Assembly: GCA_016745315.1 (NCBI GenBank)
Contig: CP066886.1
Location: 3,286,501 to 3,350,500 of the forward strand
Source of the DNA: Arthrospira sp. PCC 9108
Lineage (GTDB): Bacteria > Cyanobacteriota > Cyanobacteriia > Cyanobacteriales > Microcoleaceae
Direction of reading: 5' to 3'
Length of the DNA stretch: 64,000 bases
The notes beneath the pieces were generated by a model, which ran no database searches, was not told the DNA's origin, and saw only the letters and a program-made list of their open reading frames with translations. Both the position numbers and the translations under genes were made by a program. Below, piece by piece: positions 49,201 to 56,763 of this stretch (positions within the stretch are counted from its first letter, which is position 1; every line of letters starts with the position of its first letter).

Positions 49201-51438
49201 GGCAACTGGGATGAGGCGGAGCGTCTGTATCTACAATGTTTGGAATTGATGACCGAATTGGGCGATCGCTCGGGCATGGCAAGCTGTTGGGGACAGTTGG
49301 GAGATATCCAGCGAAATCGCGGCAACTGGGATGAGGCGGAGCGTCTGTATCTACAATGTTTGGAATTGATGACCGAATTGGGCGATCGCTCGGGCATGGC
49401 AAGCTGTTGGGGACAGTTGGGAGATATCTACAGAAATCGCGGCAACTGGGATGAGGCGGAGCGTCTGTATCGGCAATCTTTGGAATTGAGAACCGAATTG
49501 GGCGATCGCTCGGGCATGGCAAGCTGTTGGGGACAGTTGGGAGATATCTACAGAAATCGCGGCAACTGGTATGAGGCGGAGCGTCTGTATCGGCAATCTT
49601 TGGAATTGAGAACCGAATTGGGCGATCGCTTAGGCATGGGCATCAGTTACAATTCTCTGGCATTTGTCCATCGGCAATTAAATAAAATTCCCGAAGCCAT
49701 TGCCGCCTGGAGAGCGGGTTTAGCCATTTGTTCCCCAGACAGATTCCCCTTAGAAGCCTTGGAACTCGGTCGCAATTTGGGCAATATTGCCTTTGACCTC
49801 CAAAACTGGGAAACCACCATCGAAGGCTACAACCAAGCTATCCTTGCCATTGAACAAAGCCGCTACTGGGCCACCTCCGAAGCCACCAAACGGGAACTCG
49901 TCGCCAACTCCCTCGATATCTATGAAAACATGGTGCAAGCCTGCATCAACAACCAAGACTACCCCCAAGCCTTGCTCACCGTCGAACGCAGTAAATCCCG
50001 CACCCTCCTCGAACTCCTCGACAGCGCCAACCTCTACCCCAAAAACGCCACCAACGCACAAAAACAACGCATCAGCGACCTGCGCCGTCAAATCGGCAGC
50101 TACCAACAACAACTCGCCTACACCCCCACCACCGAAAACAACCTCAACCAACCCTCACCCGAAACCCTCATCCGCCAACAACTCCAATCCGCTAACGAGC
50201 AACTCCAAGACCTGCTCACGGAACTCGACGACCCCAACTTCACCCTCACCGCACAAGTCCCCGCCCAACTCCCGGACTTACGCCGCCTCCTGCCGCCCCA
50301 AACTGCCCTCATCGAGTGGTATCTCCCCAGTGAAGCGGAATCCGGATTTTACGCCTTCCTCGTCACTCGCCGCCGAGACCAGCAAATCCAGATTACTCCC
50401 CACCACTTCAGCGCCGAAGACCGTCAACACCTCGACCAAGCCCTAAAGGACTACCGCAGCGACTACGGAAAACCCTCCTGGAATCAGCAACTCCCCCAAC
50501 GCCTGGAAACCCTCAGCGCCGCCCTGCAACTCCCCCGCCTGCTGGCTGAATTATCGGAGATTCAACACCTCATCCTGATTCCCCACCGGGAACTGCACCT
50601 CATTCCCCTCCACGCTCTCCCCGTCTCTCTCCCCTCGCCTTCTGGGAGTGAAACCAAACCCCTGCAAGACTGGTTCCCGGTGCAATATGCCCCCAGTTGT
50701 CAAATTCTCAACTACCTCCAAAACCTTCCCCCCGTCAACCGGGAAATAGCCCCCTTCTTCGCCATTCAAAACCCGACAGAAGACCTCGACTATGAAAATT
50801 TAGGGGTGGAACTGTTGTGCCGGAAATTTAGCCCCCATCAAGTCTTGCGCCATGACCAAGCCCGACTGGCTAATTTAACTGAACCCGACACCCAAACCTT
50901 TCTTGAGCAGAGTCACGCGGTCCACTTTGCCTGTCACGGTGAATTTGACGTTTGCAACCCCCTCAACGCCTATCTGAGACTGGCGAATGGGGAAAAGCTG
51001 ACCTTTGTGGATATTGTTACCAGTCTTAGTCTTCCAGTGTGTCGCCTCCTGGTTCTCTGTTCTAGCCAAACGGGCTTGGTGGAAACCTCCCTCACGGATG
51101 ACTATCTGGGATTATCCAGTGCCTTTTTATTGACCGGAGCGCGAACGGTGGTCGCCAGTCTCTGGAATGTGGATGAACTGGCGGCGACTCTGGTGACGCT
51201 GCGCCTCTATCAAATTTTACCCGACTATCCCTCGGTTACGGCTGCCCTGCAAGCGGCTCAAACCTGGTTACGGGGGTTATCTTGTGATGATGTTCTTGAC
51301 TGGCTCAAACATGAGTTCAAAGCGACGGAGGAAGAGTTGGAAGAAGTGGAAGACCGTTTGAGTTTATTTGATGACCCGCCCTTTGAGTCTCCTCACTACT
51401 GGGCGGCTTTTGTGGCGATCGCCGGCCCGTCGGGATAA
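46291..51438 (+). CDS. vWA-like (SAV_2336-type) - TPR array - CHAT protease fusion
   Basis: The protein has 1715 residues. After a Pro/Ser-rich linker (about 30-115) comes a vWA-like domain related to SAV_2336: RGPLTLARALKPLMRR, LDLVIEDCVSM (degenerate MIDAS, D187), RLVIVVSDCVSKVW. From about 570 to 1120 lie 13 near-identical 40-residue TPR units, then diverged TPRs (NSLAFVHRQLNKIPEAI) and a helical linker. The C-terminal CHAT domain (about 1420-1710) has His1549 in FACHGE and Cys1590 in LCSSQTG, the caspase-like dyad. CHAT proteases act in predicted immunity and programmed death. The ATG at 46291 has GAGAAG upstream; a TTG four codons earlier is less likely. Confidence 0.85.
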   Translation: MNPNLVQALQQEFQLSAKDIADIFWLASHIDQYSESVTPANEPSPSPSAEPSSDSSSSSQTPPESPPQPVSQADNPKNPPENSPEDKSASSVSPQPPQSEIVPKPEPSQTAPGGGGLPIRLSDAPSLRGPLTLARALKPLMRRVSGGRDWVIDEVATSEQIASQGIWIPVLRPRLEPWLDLDLVIEDCVSMLLWRHTLRDLEKLLKNYGIFRDVRVWSLLTDNPEAVKIRRGIGATAKHQAPRSPRELIDPTGRRLVIVVSDCVSKVWREGKMIPILDLWAKRGSMAILQMLPEWMWKRSGLGWEALVRLQGLNPGDWNQNLKVDEFPLWWDEEVTHQVVKVPIFTLEPESVGSWARLVAGKGNVWAAGYLFKYAEHQRRRQRPNSGGELTAEKRVNGFRATASRVARKLAGLLAAAPVITLPVVRLIQATLLKESLPVNVAEVFLGGLLKPISEIDMETDPELVQYDFMPGVRELLLESVPVDETVRVIDEVSGYVARNLGFAVEDFGAILKNPRQLGEGEVQGNAIAFARVTAQILRSLGGVYVEYAEQLESPSVVEAQQTQTEEPERLFQQSLELRTELGDSPEERLRQRSGMAESWGQLGDIERNRGNWDEAERLYRQSLDLRTELGDRSGVASSWGQLGDIQRNRGNWDEAERLYLQCLELRTELGDRSGMASCWGQLGDIQRNRGNWDEAEHLYRQCLEVMTELGDRSGMASCWGQLGDIQRNRGNWDEAERLYRQSLELRNELGDRSGMASCWGQLGDIQRNRGNWDEAERLYLQCLELMTELGDRSGMASCWGQLGDIYRNRGNWDEAERLYRQSLELRTELGDRSGMASCWGQLGDIYRNRGNWYEAERLYRQSLELRTELGDRSGMASCWGQLGDIQRNRGNWDEAEHLYRQCLEVMTELGDRSGMASCWGQLGDIQRNRGNWDEAERLYRQSLELRNELGDRSGMASCWGQLGDIQRNRGNWDEAERLYLQCLELMTELGDRSGMASCWGQLGDIQRNRGNWDEAERLYLQCLELMTELGDRSGMASCWGQLGDIYRNRGNWDEAERLYRQSLELRTELGDRSGMASCWGQLGDIYRNRGNWYEAERLYRQSLELRTELGDRLGMGISYNSLAFVHRQLNKIPEAIAAWRAGLAICSPDRFPLEALELGRNLGNIAFDLQNWETTIEGYNQAILAIEQSRYWATSEATKRELVANSLDIYENMVQACINNQDYPQALLTVERSKSRTLLELLDSANLYPKNATNAQKQRISDLRRQIGSYQQQLAYTPTTENNLNQPSPETLIRQQLQSANEQLQDLLTELDDPNFTLTAQVPAQLPDLRRLLPPQTALIEWYLPSEAESGFYAFLVTRRRDQQIQITPHHFSAEDRQHLDQALKDYRSDYGKPSWNQQLPQRLETLSAALQLPRLLAELSEIQHLILIPHRELHLIPLHALPVSLPSPSGSETKPLQDWFPVQYAPSCQILNYLQNLPPVNREIAPFFAIQNPTEDLDYENLGVELLCRKFSPHQVLRHDQARLANLTEPDTQTFLEQSHAVHFACHGEFDVCNPLNAYLRLANGEKLTFVDIVTSLSLPVCRLLVLCSSQTGLVETSLTDDYLGLSSAFLLTGARTVVASLWNVDELAATLVTLRLYQILPDYPSVTAALQAAQTWLRGLSCDDVLDWLKHEFKATEEELEEVEDRLSLFDDPPFESPHYWAAFVAIAGPSG
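48121..49680 (+). repeat. 13 tandem 120-bp units encoding TPRs
   Basis: GGCAACTGG recurs exactly every 120 bp from 48121 to 49561. Units carry few differences. The order of variants shows that units 3-7 were copied as 8-13 with one extra copy of unit 10. Nearly every unit carries the HIP1 site GCGATCGC at the same place. The antisense strand is also open over this block because the period is divisible by three; that frame is not a gene. Confidence 0.92.
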
Positions 51439-51471
51439 TTATAGCGCTGCGCGTTGACGTAGTTACAGGTT

Positions 51472-51684
51472 ATGATTAGGTCAGTTGATCAAAATATCAG
51501 AAAACCGCTGATGGCAGTATGTGCTACGCACAGGCGATCGCCTATAATAAAACCGGGAAAATACATTCAATTATCCCCAATCAAAGATGGGGAGAAGTTT
51601 AAGGAATTTGTGGCTGTAAATGGCGATCGCCTCGCAGAAGATAACACCCAAGCCATTGGTATTTTGCCTCTAGTTCTCCGTTAA
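51472..51684 (+). other. short open frame of doubtful status
   Basis: A 70-codon frame follows the CHAT gene. Its second half (KDGEKFKEFVAVNGDRLAED) looks protein-like, but the first half includes a HIP1 site and no ribosome site. It may be a gene remnant. The rest of 51439-51962 has no supported gene. Confidence 0.2.
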
Positions 51685-51733
51685 TCCCCTAAGCGATCGC
51701 TTTTCCCTGGGAAGCTAATGGGGGGATAATTGG

Positions 51734-51782
51734 CATAGGGCATAAGGCATAGGGCATAGGGCATAGGGCATAGGGCATAGGG
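51734..51782 (+). repeat. heptamer short tandem repeat (CATAGGG x7)
   Basis: Seven contiguous CATAGGG heptamers, one with an A change in the second. This type of short tandemly repeated repetitive sequence is well known in filamentous cyanobacteria. Confidence 0.85.
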
Positions 51783-51962
51783 CGATCGTAGTTGTGCTGA
51801 GTTGCCGTTGTCTGATTAATACTTAGATATCTCTCCTATAGCTGATCTGGAAACTGGTTAAGATTGACAAGCCAAGCCGGTCTGTACTACCATAATAATG
51901 AGGGTTCATAGACAATGAACGCCAAATAAAATAGTATGACTAGGTAGCAACAGAGGATCAGT

Positions 51963-52598
51963 ATGGAGTTATTCAGTATCGGTCACTCTAATCATGAGAT
52001 AGATGCTTTCATCTCCCTACTCCAAAAGCATCGAGTAACCGCTGTTGCTGATGTACGTTCACATCCCTACAGCCGATTCTTGTCACATTTCAATCGCTCA
52101 TCCCTACAAGAGTTTCTCGCTCAACAAGGAATTCAATATGTTTTTCTGGGACGGGAACTGGGTGCAAGACCTAGTAACCCCGACTGCTATATCAATGGTA
52201 AAGCAGTATATGAAAGAATTGCTCTTACAGATGCTTTTCACCAAGGAATTAAGCGACTTCATAAAGGTTTGAAAAAACATAAGATTTCGCTGATGTGTGC
52301 TGAACAAGATCCATTAACCTGTCACCGAGCCATCTTGGTCTGTCAGCACTTACGGGATTTTGATATCCCTATAAATCACATCCTAAAGAATGGGGATTTA
52401 GAATCTCATGAGCATTTGGAAGATAGAATGCTTGTTAAGCATGGTTTTAGGGATTTTGGCGATGCACAAGAAGTTCAGCTTTCCCTATTTTCCCCAAAGA
52501 GTTTACCAACAAGAGAAGAATGCTTGAGCCAAGCTTATCAACTTCAGGGGGATGAGATTGCTTATGTAGAAAAGGAAAATAAGACCCATGAAAACTAA
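51963..52598 (+). CDS. DUF488 family protein (first of pair)
   Basis: The protein has 211 residues with the DUF488 landmarks FSIGHSNHEIDAFISLL, VADVRSHPYSRFLSHF, YVFLGRELGARP and the conserved cysteine block LMCAEQDPLTCHRAILV. The family's activity is unproven; it is often linked to nucleic-acid-related and mobile loci. GAGG precedes the ATG. Its 3' end overlaps the second DUF488 gene by 11 bp. Confidence 0.82.
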   Translation: MELFSIGHSNHEIDAFISLLQKHRVTAVADVRSHPYSRFLSHFNRSSLQEFLAQQGIQYVFLGRELGARPSNPDCYINGKAVYERIALTDAFHQGIKRLHKGLKKHKISLMCAEQDPLTCHRAILVCQHLRDFDIPINHILKNGDLESHEHLEDRMLVKHGFRDFGDAQEVQLSLFSPKSLPTREECLSQAYQLQGDEIAYVEKENKTHEN

Positions 52599-53043
52599 GA
52601 AAAATCAGGTGGATTTATTCACCATAGGTTTCACTCAAAAAAGCGCACAAATTTTCTTTGAAACTCTGAAAAAAGCAGGTGTTAAGAAAGTTATAGACAC
52701 TCGTTTAAATAATGTATCTCAATTAGCTGGATTCGCCAAAAGAGCAGACTTAGAGTATTTCTTGAAAACTATCGACGATATTGATTATGTGCATATTTTA
52801 GACTTGGCTCCCACCAAAGATATTCTTGATGAGTATAAAAAGAAAAAGGGAGATTGGTCGATATATGAGCAGAAATTTTTAAAGCTGATGGCGGATCGTG
52901 AAATCGAAAAAAAGCTGTCCCCAGATTTAGCTGATGGGGCTTGTTTGCTTTGCAGTGAGGCTAAACCTCATAACTGTCATCGTCGCTTAGTTGCGGAATA
53001 CTTAAACCAAAAATGGGGAAATGTAAACATTCATCACCTATAA
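52588..53043 (+). CDS. DUF488 family protein (second of pair)
   Basis: The protein has 151 residues: FTIGFTQKSAQIFFETL, VIDTRLNNVSQLAGFAK and LLCSEAKPHNCHRRLVAEYL show the same family as the upstream gene, but it is shorter and strongly diverged, so the two are not a recent duplication. AGGAAAATAAG lies upstream of the ATG inside the first gene. It probably forms a complex with its neighbour (inference). Confidence 0.82.
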   Translation: MKTKKNQVDLFTIGFTQKSAQIFFETLKKAGVKKVIDTRLNNVSQLAGFAKRADLEYFLKTIDDIDYVHILDLAPTKDILDEYKKKKGDWSIYEQKFLKLMADREIEKKLSPDLADGACLLCSEAKPHNCHRRLVAEYLNQKWGNVNIHHL

Positions 53044-53052
53044 GTGGTAAGG

Positions 53053-53694
53053 ATGATGTCAAAGTTAATTTGTCTTGCTAATTCTCGGAAGCACAATGAC
53101 CGTTGTATTGCTGGGATAGAAATATCTACAGGGAAATGGGTTCGTCCTGTGACTAGCTTCGATGATGGTCGCATTCCGGTAAATATGTCTCAGATTAATG
53201 GAAGGCTTATCCAACCACTAGATATTGTTGATATACCTCTAAGTGATACAGGAAATGGATATGAATGTGAGAATCGACTGATTTTAAGGGGTTCCTGGAA
53301 GCACGTTGGCAGAGTTAGCCCTACGGACGTAGTTTGTTATTGTGATGATGAAATTATTCATAGTCATCGTCATGATTGGCTGAATGCTATCCCCTATTCA
53401 TACATATCTTCATTGCCTCGCCATCAAAGACGTACATTACAAATAGTCAAGGTTGACGGGTTTGAAACTTGGCGCAATAATTACGGCAAATGGAAAGGGG
53501 AAATTCCTTTACAGGGCGGTCACAGCTTAGTCTTGAACGTGACTGATCCAGAGCTTTGTACTAAACTAGACAATGACTATATTTTAAGTCCTGAATGTCT
53601 GGTGGTTCTTAGCCTTTCTCAACCTTGGAAAAAGCCGAATTCTGATGATGAACTTCTATGTTACAGGCTAGTGGTTGCTGTTCTGGAGCTGTAA
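53053..53694 (+). CDS. dual OB domain protein
   Basis: The protein has about 213 residues. It begins SKLICLANSRKHNDRCIAGIE and continues with IPVNMSQINGRLIQPLDIVDIPL, the pattern annotated as a dual-OB domain. It directly follows the two DUF488 genes, a recurring cassette. OB folds usually bind nucleic acid, suggesting a DNA- or RNA-directed role for the three. The start may be the ATG at 53053 or 53056; a GTG at 53044 is less likely. Confidence 0.75.
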   Translation: MMSKLICLANSRKHNDRCIAGIEISTGKWVRPVTSFDDGRIPVNMSQINGRLIQPLDIVDIPLSDTGNGYECENRLILRGSWKHVGRVSPTDVVCYCDDEIIHSHRHDWLNAIPYSYISSLPRHQRRTLQIVKVDGFETWRNNYGKWKGEIPLQGGHSLVLNVTDPELCTKLDNDYILSPECLVVLSLSQPWKKPNSDDELLCYRLVVAVLEL

Positions 53695-53968
53695 ATAAAC
53701 CCGCCCCGGCAAAAACCAACTTTTTCCTCGCAGACAACATAGCCCAAGTCCGATGGACTCAGGCTATGCTTTGATAATATAGGCCAGCGATTTTATAAAA
53801 GGGGTGCTGGCGGTTTACTAAAGTAGTTAATTCTCATCAAACCATGAGATTGTGAAGATCTTGTGGAGGAAATCAAGAAATTTTCACCAAAATTTTGGCT
53901 ATGGATCTGACGAAAATCACACGGGATGCCCGCAAGCCCTCGTCTTTCAAGGGAGGGTTAGGGCGACT

Positions 53969-53996
53969 CGCGGGTTTTAACCCGCGTTTATTTTTT
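53969..53996 (+). terminator. palindrome with T-tract upstream of tnpB
   Basis: CGCGGGTTTTAACCCGCG is a near-perfect hairpin followed by TTTATTTTTT, the shape of an intrinsic terminator. It could also be a left-end structure of the IS605-type element. It lies 275 bp after the dual-OB gene. Confidence 0.5.
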
Positions 53997-54034
53997 AGGC
54001 TATAATGGCTGATACCAGCGCGTACAGTGTCAAA

Positions 54035-55024
54035 ATGTTGGTGATCGAATACAAAGTCAAACCCAAGCCACATCAAGTCGAAGCCATTGATGAAGCAATA
54101 CGGACAGCACAGTTTGTCGGCAATAAGGTGCTTCGTTATTGGATGGACAATCGTGGCATAGGTAAGGTTGACTTATTTCGATGCAACACAGCACTGCGGA
54201 AGGTGTTTGATTTGGTCAAAGATTTAAACTATCATGCTTGTCAAACGGCAGTTGAAAGAGTTCTCGGTGCGATTACTCGTTTTTACGAGAATTGCCAAAA
54301 CCAGGTCAAGGGGAAGAAGGGGTATCCAAGATTCAAAAAACATTCTCGTTCGGTAGAATATAAAGTCTCTGGATGGAAACTATCAGACAATAAACCGCAG
54401 ATCACTTTTACCGACAAAAAAGGTATTGGTAAGCTCAAGCTGATAGGCTCTAGGGATATTAATTACTATCAGCCTGAACAGATTAAGCGAGTGAGGATTA
54501 TTAGACAAGCAGATGGATATTATGTTCAATTCTCCATCAAATTAGATCCTAGAGATACCATAACCCCTTTAACTCCTTAGGCCCAAAAACATTTAAGAGT
54601 AAGCAGACAGCGAGAAGAGTTTGTCAAAAGCGTGGCACTCCGTTTAGTCCAATCTAACGGTTTGGTAGTTTGTGAAGACTTGAATGTTCGAGGTATGGTT
54701 AGAAATCATCGTTTAGCCAAGTCGATAACCGATGCAGGATGGGCTACTTTTAAACGATGGCTAGGGTATTTTGGGGATAAGTATGGCAAATTGGTTATTG
54801 CTGTTCCACCCCATAATACTTCTCAGAATTGTTCTAATTGTGACCAAAGGGCAGAAAAGTCGTTATCTACTCGCACTCATGTCTGCCCTCATTGCAGATA
54901 TACAGACTTCCGTGATAGAAACGCTGCTTTAAACATATTGCCAAAAGGATTAAGTATGGTGGGGCGCACCAAATCTCAAGCTTCAGAGATTTGCCCTCTA
55001 GTTTGGTTGGAGAAATCCTGCTAA
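54035..55024 (+). pseudogene. tnpB: TnpB (IS200/IS605 RNA-guided nuclease), decayed
   Basis: The start MLVIEYKVKPKPHQ is typical of cyanobacterial TnpB. A TAG at 54578-54580 interrupts the frame, and at the same place the roughly 80 residues that normally carry the RuvC-I aspartate (a GIDxGL-type block) are missing: the sequence passes from RDTITPLTP to HLRVSRQREEF. The second part keeps the RuvC-II glutamate (VVCEDLNVRG), the zinc ribbon CSNC...CPHC and RuvC-III DRNAALNI. No TnpA is adjacent. The protein should be nuclease-dead. Confidence 0.85.
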
Positions 55025-55047
55025 ATTATGGCAAGTCTATGAATGAA

Positions 55048-55080
55048 GAATCCCCGTCTATTTAGAGCGGGGAGCGTCAA
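55048..55080 (+). mobile_element. right end / omega-RNA scaffold hairpin of the tnpB element
   Basis: GAATCCCCGTC, TTTAGAGCGGGGAGCGTCAA: a CCCCG/CGGGG stem ending in the GCGTCAA characteristic of the IS605 right end. In active elements this is the 3' scaffold of the guide RNA, and the guide would begin right after 55080. Confidence 0.6.
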
Positions 55081-55666
55081 AACAAGGGTAGTTGCTCAGG
55101 GAATTTTGGGGTAAGATTTGTTTGGGTTATGCCTAAACCCGCTGTGGGGACTGCGGATAAGTCATCATACCGGACGATTGATTCTGTGGGTTGCACCACG
55201 GCTACTGCTGGAAGTTTTAAGATCTCAACACGCTGAAAGCTCGGTGGCTTGGTAGCCCCGTCTCTTTAACGGGGAGGAAAAGCGACAGGCGTGCTTACGC
55301 CAGCGGGTGCTATGGTATCATATAACTGCCTTCTCTAAGACCCGAATGAAAGGGGCTTAACATCCCGTGAGGGCAGACTTGCATAATGCAGAAATGTCGG
55401 TAGCAAAGTGGTTTCATCGGCGAGAGGCAAAAGGGACATCGAAAAAAAGTAAAGGGAAGCCTTATGGTTACCTATAGGGGCGCTTTGACTACGCCTGTGA
55501 GAACTTTTGGTTCATTCCCGAATCTCCGTTGCTTTAGCGTGGAGAGAGTCAAATATTCACAAGAAGGATGGTTATTCGTATGCCAACTAAGTGCTGCCCC
55601 TCGTTTACTCCGGCAGCCAGCCCAGCTGAATACAGCTATGGCGGGGGTCTCTAGGAGGGAAAAAAG
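55081..55666. other. mobile-element debris before cysH
   Basis: 586 bp without a supported gene. It holds a CCCCGT/ACGGGG hairpin (55256-55274) and a second IS605-type right end at 55520-55552 (GAATCTCCG, GCTTTAGCG, GGAGAGAGTCAA). A 68-codon frame here has no support. Confidence 0.5.
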
Positions 55667-56488
55667 ATGACGAATTTGAGTCTAATTAATTCCAACGGAC
55701 AATCTGCATCTATCCCGTCAGACCAAAACGGGTGCTGTGACGATCGCACTTTAGAGCAACTGGATCTCGATAGCATTAACGATCACCTCACAAATGCTAA
55801 TGCTACTGATATTGTGACATGGGCTGCGGACACTTTTGGCTCAGGGTTGTTGATGAGTACCAGTTTCGGCATCCAATCGGCGGTGATGCTACATCTAGTT
55901 ACCCAGGTAGTTCCAGATATTCCGGTGATTTGGGTCGATACGGGTTATCTTCCCCTTGAAACTTACCGCTTTGCTGAAGAATTGACTAAGCGCCTCCAAC
56001 TCAATCTGAAAGTTTATCAATCTTCCATGTCTCCGGCTAGGATGGAAGCCCTTTATGGTCGTCTGTGGGAACACAATGATCTCGAAGCCTTTAACCGCTA
56101 TGACCAAATCCGCAAGGTTGAACCTATGCAACGGGCTTTAAATGAACTTGGGGCTACGGCTTGGTTGGCGGGACTTAGGGCTGATCAGACCGCACACCGC
56201 AAAACTTTACGTTGTATTGATTACCAATCGGGTCGTTATAAGGTTTACCCGATTCTCAATTGGCATTCCCGCGATGTCTATAAATATCTAACCGCCCACG
56301 ACCTCCCCTATCATCCCTATTTCGACCTGGGTTACACTACTGTTGGTGATTGGCATTCCAGTCGCCCAGTGACGGATAGTGATGAAAGCGATCGTGATAC
56401 CCGGTTCCGGGGACTTAAACAAGAGTGTGGCTTACACCTTCCCAAAAGCGACGAAGAAGCCAAGAGTTTGGATTCTAGTTCCCTGTAA
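55667..56488 (+). CDS. cysH: phosphoadenosine phosphosulfate reductase
   Basis: This thioredoxin-dependent enzyme reduces PAPS to sulfite in assimilatory sulfate reduction. It has 273 residues with the PP-loop STSFGIQSAVMLHL, VIWVDTGYLPLETYRFA, LAGLRADQTAHRKTL and the C-terminal catalytic ECGLH. It lacks the CC and CxxC pairs that bind the [4Fe-4S] cluster in APS reductases, so PAPS is the likely substrate. A strong AGGAGG site precedes the ATG. Confidence 0.93.
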   Translation: MTNLSLINSNGQSASIPSDQNGCCDDRTLEQLDLDSINDHLTNANATDIVTWAADTFGSGLLMSTSFGIQSAVMLHLVTQVVPDIPVIWVDTGYLPLETYRFAEELTKRLQLNLKVYQSSMSPARMEALYGRLWEHNDLEAFNRYDQIRKVEPMQRALNELGATAWLAGLRADQTAHRKTLRCIDYQSGRYKVYPILNWHSRDVYKYLTAHDLPYHPYFDLGYTTVGDWHSSRPVTDSDESDRDTRFRGLKQECGLHLPKSDEEAKSLDSSSL

Positions 56489-56545
56489 CATGGTCTCGCC
56501 TATTATGGTGACACCCAGGGCGATTCCCCGGCTTCCGTCTATAAT

Positions 56546-56757
56546 AATTATGTTAACTTTATGTTAACTTTTGTAACAAAAAATTAAGAAATGTTGCGAA
56601 ATTTTTTTTGAGAGGTCGCTCCTTGATTTCTGATTCGTTTGGTGGTATCATTTAGAGAATGGGAATATATACATTTTTTTTATTCGGATACAGATTTCGA
56701 TTATATAAAAAGTATATGTCAATATCTTATCATGAGTCTCTAAAACTTGTCAACCCT
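56546..56757 (+). repeat. dispersed promoter-bearing repeat, copy 5
   Basis: It starts AATTATGTTAACTTTATGTT (the block is partly doubled), then TTGATT, a -10-like TATCAT, GAGAATGGGAATATAT, the shared ATATGTCAATATCTTATCAT, and ends CTTGTCAACCC. It lies between the convergent cysH and SOUL genes, 6 bp from the SOUL stop. Confidence 0.7.
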
Positions 56758-56763
56758 CAGCGG

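Noticed and set aside
47696..49522. 608-codon antisense frame and other minus-strand frames opposite the TPR array
   Set aside because: Mirror images of the 120-bp coding repeats; the sense strand is a clear TPR protein continuing into vWA and CHAT domains.
55464..55670. 68-codon frame before cysH
   Set aside because: Runs through an IS605-type end and overlaps the cysH ribosome site; no support.
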